Assembly: GCF_000006565.2 (NCBI RefSeq)
Contig: NC_031476.1
Coordinates: forward strand, 4,773,900 to 4,837,899
Direction: 5' to 3'
Length of the DNA stretch: 64,000 bases
From: Toxoplasma gondii ME49
Taxonomy: Eukaryota > Apicomplexa > Conoidasida > Eucoccidiorida > Sarcocystidae
Shown: positions 51,701 to 62,284 of the stretch, one piece after another
Layout of the letters: every line of letters begins with the position of its first letter
Numbering within the stretch: position 1 is the first letter of the stretch
Position numbers and translations under genes: made by a program
The notes under the pieces: generated by a model
The model's input: the letters and a program-made list of their open reading frames with translations, nothing else
The model's database searches: none
Told to the model about the DNA's origin: nothing

Positions 51701-53327
51701 ACGAGAGTACCATCTTCTCTACGAGTTTGAAAGAGCCAAGAAAAAGTGGCATGCAGAAACGACTGCTGAACGAGAGGGTGGAAATGAGACAACTGAGAAA
51801 GGTACTGACGCATGTCCCCCATGGCAAAACTAGCAGCGTGTACTTGCGAAGAAGATCTCTTAAAATACAGTCGCTACCGTGTATCTGCATGCGCAGATGT
51901 ATGCAGCCACGTATCTGTCTGATTGTTCTTGTTTTTGTGAGGAGATACGTGTGTTGCACCTGGAGCGACTGATACACGTAGGCGTATGCAGATAAATATG
52001 CGTGCACAATTGAGAAAAGATGTAACCGAACATTGTAAACCGCTTGATTATGTAAGAGGGAGAAAGGCGGATGGCGAACAGGGAGAAGCGAAACAGGAAA
52101 TGACAAACAAATAAACGTATTTCCATTCATTATTACCCTCACCCTCCTAAAGGACCACAGAACGTTCATGTCTATGCTCAAGTAGGCAGACGAATGTTCA
52201 ATAGTGTGCATGTGCGAAACTGTATCTGGACCCACGTACGCATCTCTCTGTAGAGATCCGTATAAGCGGATGTAGTGAAGTGCATAGTCTCCACTCGAAG
52301 ATGCGTCACCCTGTGTCTGTTTCTTGTCTGTTCTTTCCCAACTTCGACCTGCGGCGACCTCTCCTCGATCGCTGCAGAGGGCTCTCCAATTGAGTCTTCA
52401 GGGTGTTCACAGAGAGAAGGACCGAGCCTCGTGGCCCGTTCAGTCGAGTTACCAGTGGGAGTGGAGCTGAGATGCAACTCTCGCATCGTGTCTGCTGACA
52501 ATGCAGCCTCATCTAAACTCGCCGTCAGCGGTGAAGAAGTCGTAAAGGATCGTTCAACGTTTGGGGTATCTGGGGAAAATGAACATGCAGAGTATTCTTC
52601 CTCATCCGACAGCGTCAACCATGCGAATGGAGAACGGCATGAGCGGGGCGACCATAGGAAGCAAGAGCGAAAAAAAGCAACGAACCAACGAGGCTGTGAC
52701 GTGAGCCTGTCCTCGAGTGACGGAGAACGGTCGAAGGCAAAGGTGAACGAGAAGAGACACCGAAGGAAGTCGAATTCGCATGGGAAGGAGAAAGGTTCTG
52801 TTCGGCGTCATCGCGGCGAGGAAACACTCATGTCCTTCGATAGTTCGCTCAGCCGACGCGTCTCTGCAGATTTTCTTCGTTCCGCTTCAGTCGCGTATGC
52901 CGCTCCACCTCTAAGAAGAGACAAACGGGCCGATGGACCTTCATTTGGATCTCTTCACTCGTCCAATTTTGACGTTTCCGAGAGGAGAGCTCCAAGGAGC
53001 GAAAATGACTTACCAGATATCGAGCAAGCGGAGACTGCAATGGCGCGCGAGTGGGCTGCCCTCGGGCGCGATAAATTAAGTTCATTGCCGTCTGCATCTC
53101 GTCTCCACCCTTCCGCCAGTGGACTGTTTGGAGAAGAAATCCGGAAGATGGGGAAGAACGAGAAAGACATGGAGCAAGTGATACTCGCTCGAGAGGCACG
53201 AACGGAAGACAACATGCAAGTGCGCAAATCAGCACGACTGGATTGCTTGCAGCAGCAAGAATTAGATCTCTTGGATCTCATTGAACGGCGTATCAAGAAA
53301 CAGCAGGAACAAAATCGCAAAAACTGA
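45771..53327 (+). CDS. Gene D: large disordered protein with C-terminal coiled-coil-like segment, 2,133 aa, four exons
   Basis: Exons 45771-50743, 50949-51312, 51687-51801, 52378-53327. Junction phases are 2, 0 and 1 and all match; total 6,402 nt. The start is the first ATG after an in-frame TGA at 45735. No known domain is recognised. Order: a Ser/Arg-rich head; a short more ordered block near KKGNQLFELTSFLGDVW (about residue 225); a long Arg/Glu-rich tract (46.8-48.0 kb); a Ser/Pro/Gly-rich region with scattered Cys (48.6-50.5 kb); a conserved-looking end of exon 1 (AKHIILTKLIDNLELARRQL); exons 2-3 with aromatic residues (WGEYADQMYSLWGRK, GREYHLLYEFERAKKKW); and a final helical Lys/Glu/Gln segment ending in DLIERRIKKQQEQN, likely coiled coil. 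The order of ordered pieces at the C-terminus suggests a scaffold, but that is inference. Confidence 0.7.
50744..50948 (+). other. Gene D intron 1, with stop codon inside the donor
   Basis: Exon 1 ends CTGAA|gtaagg; reading through gives TAA at 50745-50747, within the donor itself. The acceptor is ttgcattctcag at 50948. The phase (two bases left, one supplied) rejoins a 122-codon open exon. Confidence 0.7.
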
Positions 53328-54050
53328 CGTGACGTTGTCTGCATGAAGGTGACTCGTACCTTCTCTCTGTAATTCTGGTATGTTTCTCGTCTTCGGACGG
53401 AGCATTGTTTCCTGGCAAGCGAGAGTGAAACTGAGCTTTCCACTTTATTTGAAAAGTCGAAAGAAACTGGCGAGGACATCAGAATAGCCAACTTAAATTG
53501 ACACACGACTTTGAGCAGGTGTACCACATGTCGGCTTTGGGGACGCTCAGCTTTTTGCCACCGATGCTGCGGTACTGGAGAAATGTAGGGGTAGAATCCA
53601 AAACCAGCACGAGATTCTCAACACGACCAAGAGTCCGTGGCTAACGACTGTCGGTTCCTCAAAAAACGGACGCCGTTGTTTTTTTTTTCGTTGCGATTTT
53701 CCTCGTTCTCCAAGTCTCTGGGGAAGCACACTGCTGTGAATAGGTAGACGCAACATGATGTCTCGTTTTTTACGTGAGAAAACGGGACCTACCGCACTCA
53801 ATGTTGCTTTTTATCCTCACACATTCATGGCAGATGCTAAATATCTACCATATTTAATTGCATGGATCTTGTTACAAGTGGAGCGTTCGATGTCAGAGCT
53901 CTACCACTCCCTGCTGCATAAACTGTACTTAAGTAGCAGAACGAACTACATGCGTTTTCCTTTCTGGAAACACGACCACGTAACAGAAGGCTCTGTGGAT
54001 CCCTGTCTGCTGTAATCGAGTTGCCTTAGGTTGTAGGTCTACGCCGGCTG
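53328..54050. other. Gene D 3' flank
   Basis: Non-coding sequence after the gene D stop, with a run of T at 53680-53690. I see no gene in it. It grades into the AT-rich insertion-like region that follows. Confidence 0.5.
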
Positions 54051-55300
54051 CGACACCTATAGCTCACTAGTAAAGACCATTTTTCCTTTTCCTTCTGATC
54101 CCAATTTGGCAGTTTAATAAGGTTGCCTGGTACCGGTCGACGGCCATAAACCCGGTGAGAGCCCTGTCACCTTTCAGGGGCAACGATTACCTGTTGTGCA
54201 GATGCCAGTGTACAAATCGGTACGTGTCTGGGACACCTAGTTGAGATTGAACCACGACAATGATACTCACACCGTACAAGTGTCTACTACTTAACTCGGA
54301 TAACCGGAATCAGGTTTGATACTCTTCAGCTGCCGATCCGAACCCGTGCTATTCAATCAATAAATAATGTCGCTGTACAATTGAGCCGCAATTTAGAACT
54401 GCAAAACACACATAGAGTAAATACAGGCTTTTTACTATACCTAGGAGACCGAATATAACAGCAACTCTATCACAAAAGTTGTATGCTGCTTGTGGAATCG
54501 AACTGCCCATGATCATAAAAAAGAATAACCTTCAAAGCTTTGATGTCAGGATGTACGTCACCAAGTTCAGCGGGTCGATTAACTGTGATCCTATTCGATT
54601 CAGATGTAAATCCAGAACGTGATTGCCGATGTTATCCAGGAACTAGCGTAGCATAACAACGTCAATCCTGGCTGTTTGGACGTCCAATTGTATAGAGTCG
54701 AATTTTACCGGGTTTCGACACACTGAATCAAGCAGTATCTACGCATTGATGTCTAGCAGTCCTTGATGGCAAAGCTGACCATTCTAACATCTGATTAATA
54801 GCTTTCGTCCGACACTCTAGAGTTACATATCTCGAATTGGAGAAATGGAGACGTAATACCTATGATAATGACGACTCCCCAGAAATAGGTCGTAAATAAT
54901 CCTGATGGAGAAATTCGTATTTCCAGCATGATGGCAATAATCCTGGCAAAGGCTCTATGCCTAACATACCAGTCAACCGGTTCGTAACACCACTTCATAT
55001 CGTACCTGAATGGTATTTTCTAGCATATTATGCGGTGTTAAAAGTGATTCCATCCAAAACCGGTGAATCAACAGTGCTCATGACAACAGTTTCCGAGTCA
55101 ACTTGGATACGGTAGAAAGTTGAAATCCAACATTATTCAAGCCGTATAGACACACAACCAACTAACGACCTCAGTACCTGTAGGAAGGCGGTCTGCTTGT
55201 ACAGGAAGTCAAGCCTGATACAAATTCACCGAGTTAAACAATACACGGTTGAACTGTGTAAATATTTTTGAGTCACGGTTCTATTGCCTGTTCCTGATTT
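54050..55300. other. Probable nuclear mitochondrial DNA insertion (NUMT), scrambled
   Basis: This stretch differs from its surroundings: AT-rich, no CT/GA strand asymmetry, no long open frames. It contains an unmistakable cytochrome b core at about 54914-55064. The sequence on both sides does not continue cytochrome b in frame, as expected if short mitochondrial blocks are joined in shuffled order, as is known for coccidian mitochondrial DNA. I could not identify the other blocks (other genes or rRNA fragments). The ends are estimated from composition only. Confidence 0.6.
54905..55064 (+). pseudogene. cob: Cytochrome b fragment (mitochondrial origin)
   Basis: In one frame it reads [20 protein letters not shown] and then [15 protein letters not shown], the conserved region of cytochrome b around the PEWYF motif near the quinol-oxidation side of the protein. 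The frame has a TGA a few codons upstream and diverges immediately after KTG. It is a fragment of about 50 codons with no start, no haem-ligand helices and no other cytochrome b parts, so it is non-functional in the nucleus. Confidence 0.8.
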
Positions 55301-56367
55301 GTAGACTCAAAAAATGAAAATATCCATGCGTGAATACACGTGTGCATCAAACGTCTTCCCCAGGCTCTGAACAATGGTGGCGGGCAGAACCGACGAGAAC
55401 ATGGACAAAGCATTTAGCGAGTGTACTTTCTGTGTCTGTGACCGTATCCCGATTTACGCTGTTAGGACACGAATCATATTTTAACCCTGCAGCAGTGCTG
55501 GGGACCTTCCTAAAACATATTAAAAAGGTGACTCTAGCGAATCAGCGTAAAACATTCCACCGTGCTGCGGATGCGACCGGGGACACAAATTGGGGGATTA
55601 GAGCAGAGTCACCATTCTTAAACAGTCAACATGGGTGGACACAGGAGGACAGTAGTCGAGGCTTCTTTCGTCTCCGGCGGTTTTCGCGTAGCTTCCGACA
55701 GAACCATCAACTGCAGATTTGCCAAGCTGTCCGTAAGCGAGGATGATCTGCGCGTGGCTACCACTGTTTTCTCGCAGGCACTGGCAACTCATTGTGAACA
55801 TTACCATGTTGCCGTTTTGTGGCTTGCGCCTTGTTCGAAGGACAGGGTGACGGCATGCACGCTTTAAACTATGTCGTCTTCACTCGACTCAATATTATCG
55901 TATCTGAACGTGATACTTTGGCAACTGCACATTCATGAAAGTTTTGTAGGTGCAAACAGTGATCTGCTGTCTCTGATCTGAAGTGCCAGTGATATTGTTC
56001 ATCGATGCAGAACACCTAAAGCGTGTGAACGACTCCGTCGACAAAACACCAAACAGACTACATGTCTCGTCGCACGCGTCTGCAAGCATAGACACACGGC
56101 AAGGAGCCTGGATGAACGACGCATTGCCCGTGACCTTGTGCCTGCGGCAATTGAGCGTAGCTGTCTGGTTTTATAACAGTGATCCATGCTCTTACGTCAA
56201 AAGATCGTCGAGCAGAGACAACCGGTACTTTTCTACCTAGTGGCACAGAATGTAGCGGCAGCACAATGTTTTAATCTAAGTATAAATCATTCTGCGCGTC
56301 TACTCTCTTGGCTATATCACTTAGCCAGTTCCTTTTGCTCTGGGTCTCTTGTTGACCCGTTCCTCTT
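55301..56367. other. Intergenic, no gene seen
   Basis: Ordinary mixed-composition sequence. Short frames of at most 138 codons, such as 55330-55746, have no supporting splice sites or recognisable product. Confidence 0.5.
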
Positions 56368-57560
56368 TTGCTGTTTGAACAACGCGCCTGCAGCAAAGAC
56401 TCCGTCGGGCTTTTTCGCTGTCCGTTTTCCCCTTTATTTGAGTCTTCTCCAGCTCGGTTGTGGTCCTCTGTCACCGACATGGAGTTGTACTGCCGCGGAC
56501 GGGTTCATGTGGCTGGCATCTGTGTTCGCCAGCCGTTTGCAACGGCAGGCAGACGTGAGGGTTGCTCGTCGCGCCAACCGGCGGTCAACTTCCTCTATTC
56601 AGACTTCCTCCCACCTCGGTGGATCCCCTCTGTTGGTGTTGTGCGTGCTCGTCCCCATTCGCGGGGACATTCTCGTCTGCCGGCGCAGCTCGACGCACCG
56701 TGCTGCGCTCCGGCTGGTGTTTCGTTTCCTCCCTTTCCTTTGCCCTCCTGCCCAGGAAGAGCCGTTGCCTTGATGTCTGGCGGCTCTTCGCTGTTGGGCA
56801 GGCCTCCATCCCTCGTCTCAGGGTTGGACTGGAGTTTTGCCGCTTCCAGCCCACCTGACAAAATCCCTCCACTATGCTGTCAGGTCGGACCGCGGCGCCC
56901 TCGTTGTCTGCAGAAGGCAGCTCTGCTCCCCTGCTTCCCACCCCTGCTGCTCGTCCCTTCCCCGAGACGGTGCGTCCTCCGAGCTTGTCGCTGCCGCGAC
57001 TGTGCGTCTCGCCGGCCGCAACGGCACGCACGCGAAGAACGCCTGTGTTCAGTGCCGCTCCAAGTCCGAAAACGCCCGCGTTTGGCGGCGAGCCGTTGCC
57101 GCAGACACCCGAGTTCGGCAACGAGCAAGCCCGGCAGAGGGCAGAAGACTCGCGCAACGAGCGACGCCGAAGGGATGCCGTGGAGGTATCCATTGCCAGG
57201 CGAGGCCGTCAGTCCCCAGCGACGAACACTCGTAACAATGTCGTTCGGGCAGGATAGTCTGTTGCGTCTTCAGGCGACCACGCACGATTGGCAAAACGAT
57301 CAAACTCATCCGGCAGAGAGAGAAAGCCGTTCGTGGGGGGTGGGGGGCTGGGTCGCCGCCCGCTTTCCGGAGGCTTGGAAACCGGCAGGCCGGCCGTCCA
57401 CTCGGAGGCGTCGCGCTCGAAGCGGTCAGTCCGCGGCGAAAGCGTGCAGGCACATAAATGTGGCAAGTGCCATCGCTTCTTGAAAGCGAAAAGCGCAGAA
57501 CCACCTTTCTTTGTCTGCACGTTCACTAGGAAGTGGGCTTGCGTGTATTGTTCCCGCTGA
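56368..57560. other. GC-rich island with overlapping open frames on both strands; coding strand unresolved
   Basis: Composition shifts to high GC. Plus strand: one frame is open 56368-57483. A second, 56874-57257 and again 57260-57560, ends in a Cys-rich tail (HKCGKCHRFL then FVCTFTRKWACVYCSR) that could bind a metal. A strong acceptor (gttgcgtcttcag) lies at 57274. Minus strand: 57526-57209 (105 codons) and 57193-56585 (202 codons) are in the same frame, separated by a single TGA. All these frames have similar third-position GC, so I cannot choose. A small gene is likely, but its strand and exons are open. Confidence 0.4.
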
Positions 57561-59890
57561 CTTCTCTCGTTTTTTCTGCTTCCGGGGGAGCGGAGGCCTC
57601 AGCCTTGTGTGTGTAGGAGCGTGTTGTGGTGGCTTCTCTGTGGCTGCTTACAATCTCGTGTGTCTGTGAACGTTATTTATCAAACAATCTGAAGGCGGTT
57701 GTGGCAGCCGGTTGTCGAACTCGCATCGCCATCCGGCTGCACAAGTTAATCTTTTTTTATCATAGCACGGTCATTCCGACAAGGCAGTCCGCACCGGCAG
57801 GAGGCGCCGATCTACACTTTTGTGTCGACCAGCCAAGTGAGCTAGTTATATCACCAACACACTACCTCCTGTCTCAGATGTTTTCGCATTGCTTCTGGAG
57901 TTATATCGACATTAACTGGGGACGGGAAGCAGTTAAAAGACAAGCATTTTCAGGTCTTCAGCTAGCCGGGACAGACTCAATCTAAAGGTGCCAGTCAAAT
58001 TGCTGTCGTATCCTTGTCGACGCAAAGCAGTTGATGGTGAAGCAGTGGTTAACTAAACATTCCAGTTGAGTGTCTCATCAACATTTGGCCGCCAACAGAC
58101 ACTCTTGTAAGATGTATCAACCAATCGAAAGTTCTGTTCCTTGTCTCTACAGAACACACAGATTCGATTCGTGGTGCCCTGGCACGTGCTTACTAACAGG
58201 ATGGCCGCTGCATTCGCGCGGAATTCTTTGACTGCTGTATAAATCACTCTACCGGGATTCTCAGGGCACGAGAGCAAATCCACCGGATGCCTCCGAAGTA
58301 TATCTGTCCCCGTTTTGGCCTTGTGGGAGCATTTACGAAGGGCAGCTAGAACTATTCATAGTCTGTCTGCACAGTCATTAAACAGGAACGGAGCACAGTG
58401 TCAGCGTGCTTCGTCAACAGTGAAAGCTGCCTCCCTTCCGCCCAAAAGTCACCTCCCAGACAAACGAGCATAGTCGGCATAACCAATCAGACGCGACAGA
58501 GCCGTCGCTGATGCTAATCATAATGGACAGACGTTTGGTGGTACGGTTTTCTTTTTGGAGAGCAATACTGGTGCATGGGGAGAAAGTTGTGCCGTGGAAG
58601 GGCCCCACATGGAACACCGCAAGCGTGACACAGAAGTATGCAGATTTCAAAAGAGATTGATGGAGACATGCCTGGATTTGGTTGGACCTTTCCACGCTGT
58701 AGGCCTTGCGCCGAATTTCGGATGGGGTGGCTGCCCCCAGCACCGCATGACGAGAAACCGCCCTACAACGGCTACGCTCCTAGAAACTAGATAGCTGGAA
58801 GTCAGGCTTGCGTTGAAACTGTCAGTACACAGTAGACGCTCGATACCCACGACGTCATTCTATCAACTATTCTTTTTCTTCCATGCCATGGTCCCACGTA
58901 GTATCGACGTTTGCCCAGGTAGCACCTCACGCAGTCGACTTTCTCCGGAAACAGTTAGTGCCTCGCCGTTATCGCGCAGTTAGATAACATCATGTCCTCG
59001 CCGCAAATGATGAAATGGAGACTACACTCCCTTCAAGTAGCTCGTCCTCTTTCTTTTCACTTCGGAACGTCGGCGGAGACGCCAACTGTAAGTGACTTAT
59101 CAGACAAACTCCGGTGAGTAGGGTTGTGAGATGGCGTCTATATGCCTTGCTCTTTCTTTGATGAAGCAGCAATCCGTCCTGTGTGTTGTGTCCTGTTCTT
59201 TCTGCCACTGTTGTACTCCCAAGTTTGTTGCTTTCTTCTGCTTTGTCTTTCGCTTCCTGGGTCCTCGTCCCGATGCATGTCTTTGCTGGCACTTCTTGCC
59301 AAAGCAGGCTTCTGCGGGTCTAGATTCCTTCTGCGCGCCTCTCTTTACAAGTTATGTGGTTCCTGTCCCTGTACAAGTATTGTTAACATTCATTTTTTCA
59401 CTTGACAATTTACTGCCGCCTTCTTTTCGCTGCTTGACCGGCTGGCGTCACGTTGCATGCATGCAAGCTCGGTGGGACCCGACTCGCCCGCTTACTGCCG
59501 ACAGAAGGGAAAAAGAGCAATCGATGGTTTTTCTTGTCCCCTTGCTCTCCTCATGTGAGTTCTCCTCTAGCGTTCCTGTTTTTTTTGTCAATTTTGGTGT
59601 TACGGGGCAGGGCGAAGGAGAGAAAATTACAGAAGCAAGGAACCAGTGGAGACGGGTTTCTGTCCCTCACCGACTTTACTCGCTGCCCAGGGCATTTGTC
59701 TTGTTTTCTGGATCGTGTCAACGTCTATCTTCTGCGGTCGCCTCAATTTCTCCTTTTTTCGCATTCCGTTCGTTTTCACTGGAGGCTTCTTCATCGTCGA
59801 AGGCTCCTCGTTCAGTCTTCTCGACTTGTCCCTCGACCGCCTTATTTCTCCGGCCTAGTTTTCTTTGCTTTCGCCTGCTAACAACTCACG
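57561..59890. other. Intergenic region and 5' flank of gene E
   Basis: No supported gene. The last 750 bases are pyrimidine-rich on the plus strand (59131-59890, open but without splice support) and are probably promoter and 5' UTR of UTP25. Confidence 0.55.
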
Positions 59891-62241
59891 ATGGGGCGTT
59901 CACGCCTTCGCGGAGGCAATCGCCGCAGGGGCACTGCACAGAAGCCCAAGAAGAAGAGTAAGAAGCGCACACAAAAACTTGACGTAGAGGACCTCTACTA
60001 TGCCCGTTTGGAGGAGGAAGCGAGAGTCAAGCAGGAGAAGAAGCGAGCGAAAAAGTTGAAGAAGTTGGAGAAACGGAAACAAGATAAAGACGCCTCGAGT
60101 GACGAAGATCCTGCAGACGCCGCGCCTGCTGTCGGAAGCCTTCCATTAACGAAAGGGAAAGTAGATAAAGCCAGTTCATCCGATACCAGATTCGGAGGCG
60201 AGAGAAGACAGGGTGGAGAGAGAAAGAAACTGGATCCTTTCGCGCGTCTTCTCAAGAGTCTGAAGCCTGAAGACCAGGAGGACGAAGGCGATTCGGCAGA
60301 AGAAACAGACAGCGGAGACGAAGAAGGAAGTGAACCCGAGCACAGCAGTCACATCGAGGAAGAAGAATCGCTCGATGAGGAAGAACAGGAAGACGAAGAG
60401 GATAACCGAGAAGAGGAAGATGAAGAGGCGAACGAAGAAGCGGTTGACGGCGAAGAGGAAGAGGCAGTAGATGAGGACGAAGCAGGAGAAGACGATGATG
60501 AGGAAGGCGAAGAGGCAGAGGAAGGCCAAGGTGACGGAGAGGAAGAGGACGATGAAGAGGGAGAGGACGCGGCGCAGAGTGTTGCTGAGACTCTTGCGCG
60601 AATGAACGACTCAGATAGCGACGAAGAAGACGACGGGTCATCGTCGGATCCTTCATCGTCTGCAGGTCCGTCTTCTTTTGTTTCACTACGTGAACAGTCG
60701 CGTTATCGATCCGGCCTCCTTCCTATTCCTGGACGCCCTTCGCCTCTGGCGCCGCTCGACTTTTTCTGGACGTTTGAGGAGAGCGTCGCCTCCGACGAAA
60801 GCGCGATGTCCCGCCTGCCTATTCACCAAAGAGAGATTGTTGAAGAGAAGAAAAAGAAGACGCCTGTCGAGCTCTTGCACCTCCAAGCTGCCGCTTTTCT
60901 CCAGCACGAAGGCAACAGCTCAAAGGCTGTTCGCCGAAAGCAGAGTGCAGCACAGCCGTCGGCTGCATCTCTGCTGCTCGGAGATGCTGAGGATGATGCA
61001 GGAAGCGAGTCAGAGCAGGAGAGCGAAGCAGACGAAACACAAGTTGTGAAGAGCCGCAGAAACGCGACCCATGGGGAGAAGAAGCTTCTCATTGAGCCCT
61101 CCGGCTTCGCCTCCTACAGTGCAGCGCTGCCTTCGAACGCAGCAGACGCCCGAGCCTTGTCTCGCTTGTACTCAGACCCTCAAACTCAAGGAGGAAGCAC
61201 TTTCCAGGCGCAGAACGGAGAGGACGACGAGGGCGTTTTTGGAGAGAAGACTCAAGCCGCGCCTACGGGAGAAGCCTCAGAGCCCGGTTTCAGCGTGGAA
61301 CACGGACCGAGTTCCTGCCTCTCTTCGTCTCGCTCTCTGCCGCCATCGTCTTCTGGTCTGTCGGCCGACTCATACTTTGAATACATCTTGAAGACACGAA
61401 TTCCGGAAACCGCTTTCGATCCGAATGTCGCTTCGCCGTACGGCTTGCCGTCTTCTCTGCTTCACTCCCTTCGACGTCTCCTCTCCTCGCGCTTCGCGTC
61501 CTCTCCCCAACTTGGGGGACTGCCCGTCGCCTTTGGAAATGCCAAGATGCGGTCGCTCTTTCACTTTCTCTCGAGCTACGTAGACATCTCGTTTCCCCAC
61601 CAAAACGATGCCGCTTGCTCGTCGCTTCGACTCATGTACGCGCTTCACGCTGCCGCCCACATGTGGAAGGCGCGGTACCGGGTGTCAGTACACTCGAATC
61701 TCATCAAGCGCGTTGCAAACCGAACGCCGGAGGAAAGACAAAAAATTCTTCTGGAAACGATGCGCAGGCAAGAGCGAGACCACGTGCGAGGGCCCAGAGA
61801 CCACGAAGAAGAGGAGGAGGATGACGAGCAGGGAGAGACGGTTGTGGGGTCTGAGGAGAACGAGGAAAACGGAGACAATCAAAGCGACGGAGTGGACGAG
61901 GTGGATGGAGACACAACGAAGCGGAAAAGCGTCGAACGCAGTGACTGCATGGAAAGTGCCAATAAAAAACAGAAAACGGATTCTCTCGCCTCTCCGTCTT
62001 CTGCCTCGTCTAGTCGCCACCTAGACAACGAAGGCCCTGAAGACTGGTTAGAAGCCCAAGTAAGAGACGGCGGATACACCCGACCTCGAATCCTCATTCT
62101 CCTGCCTTTCCGATCGGCAGCCAAGGAAGTCGTCGACTATCTTATCGCTCTCATGCCAGGCATGCAACAGGTACGCAGAAAAGAACGAAATGCAACGCTG
62201 GGCGCACGTAGCCATATGCTAATAAAATATATGTGCATATA

Positions 62242-62284
<43 letters not shown>

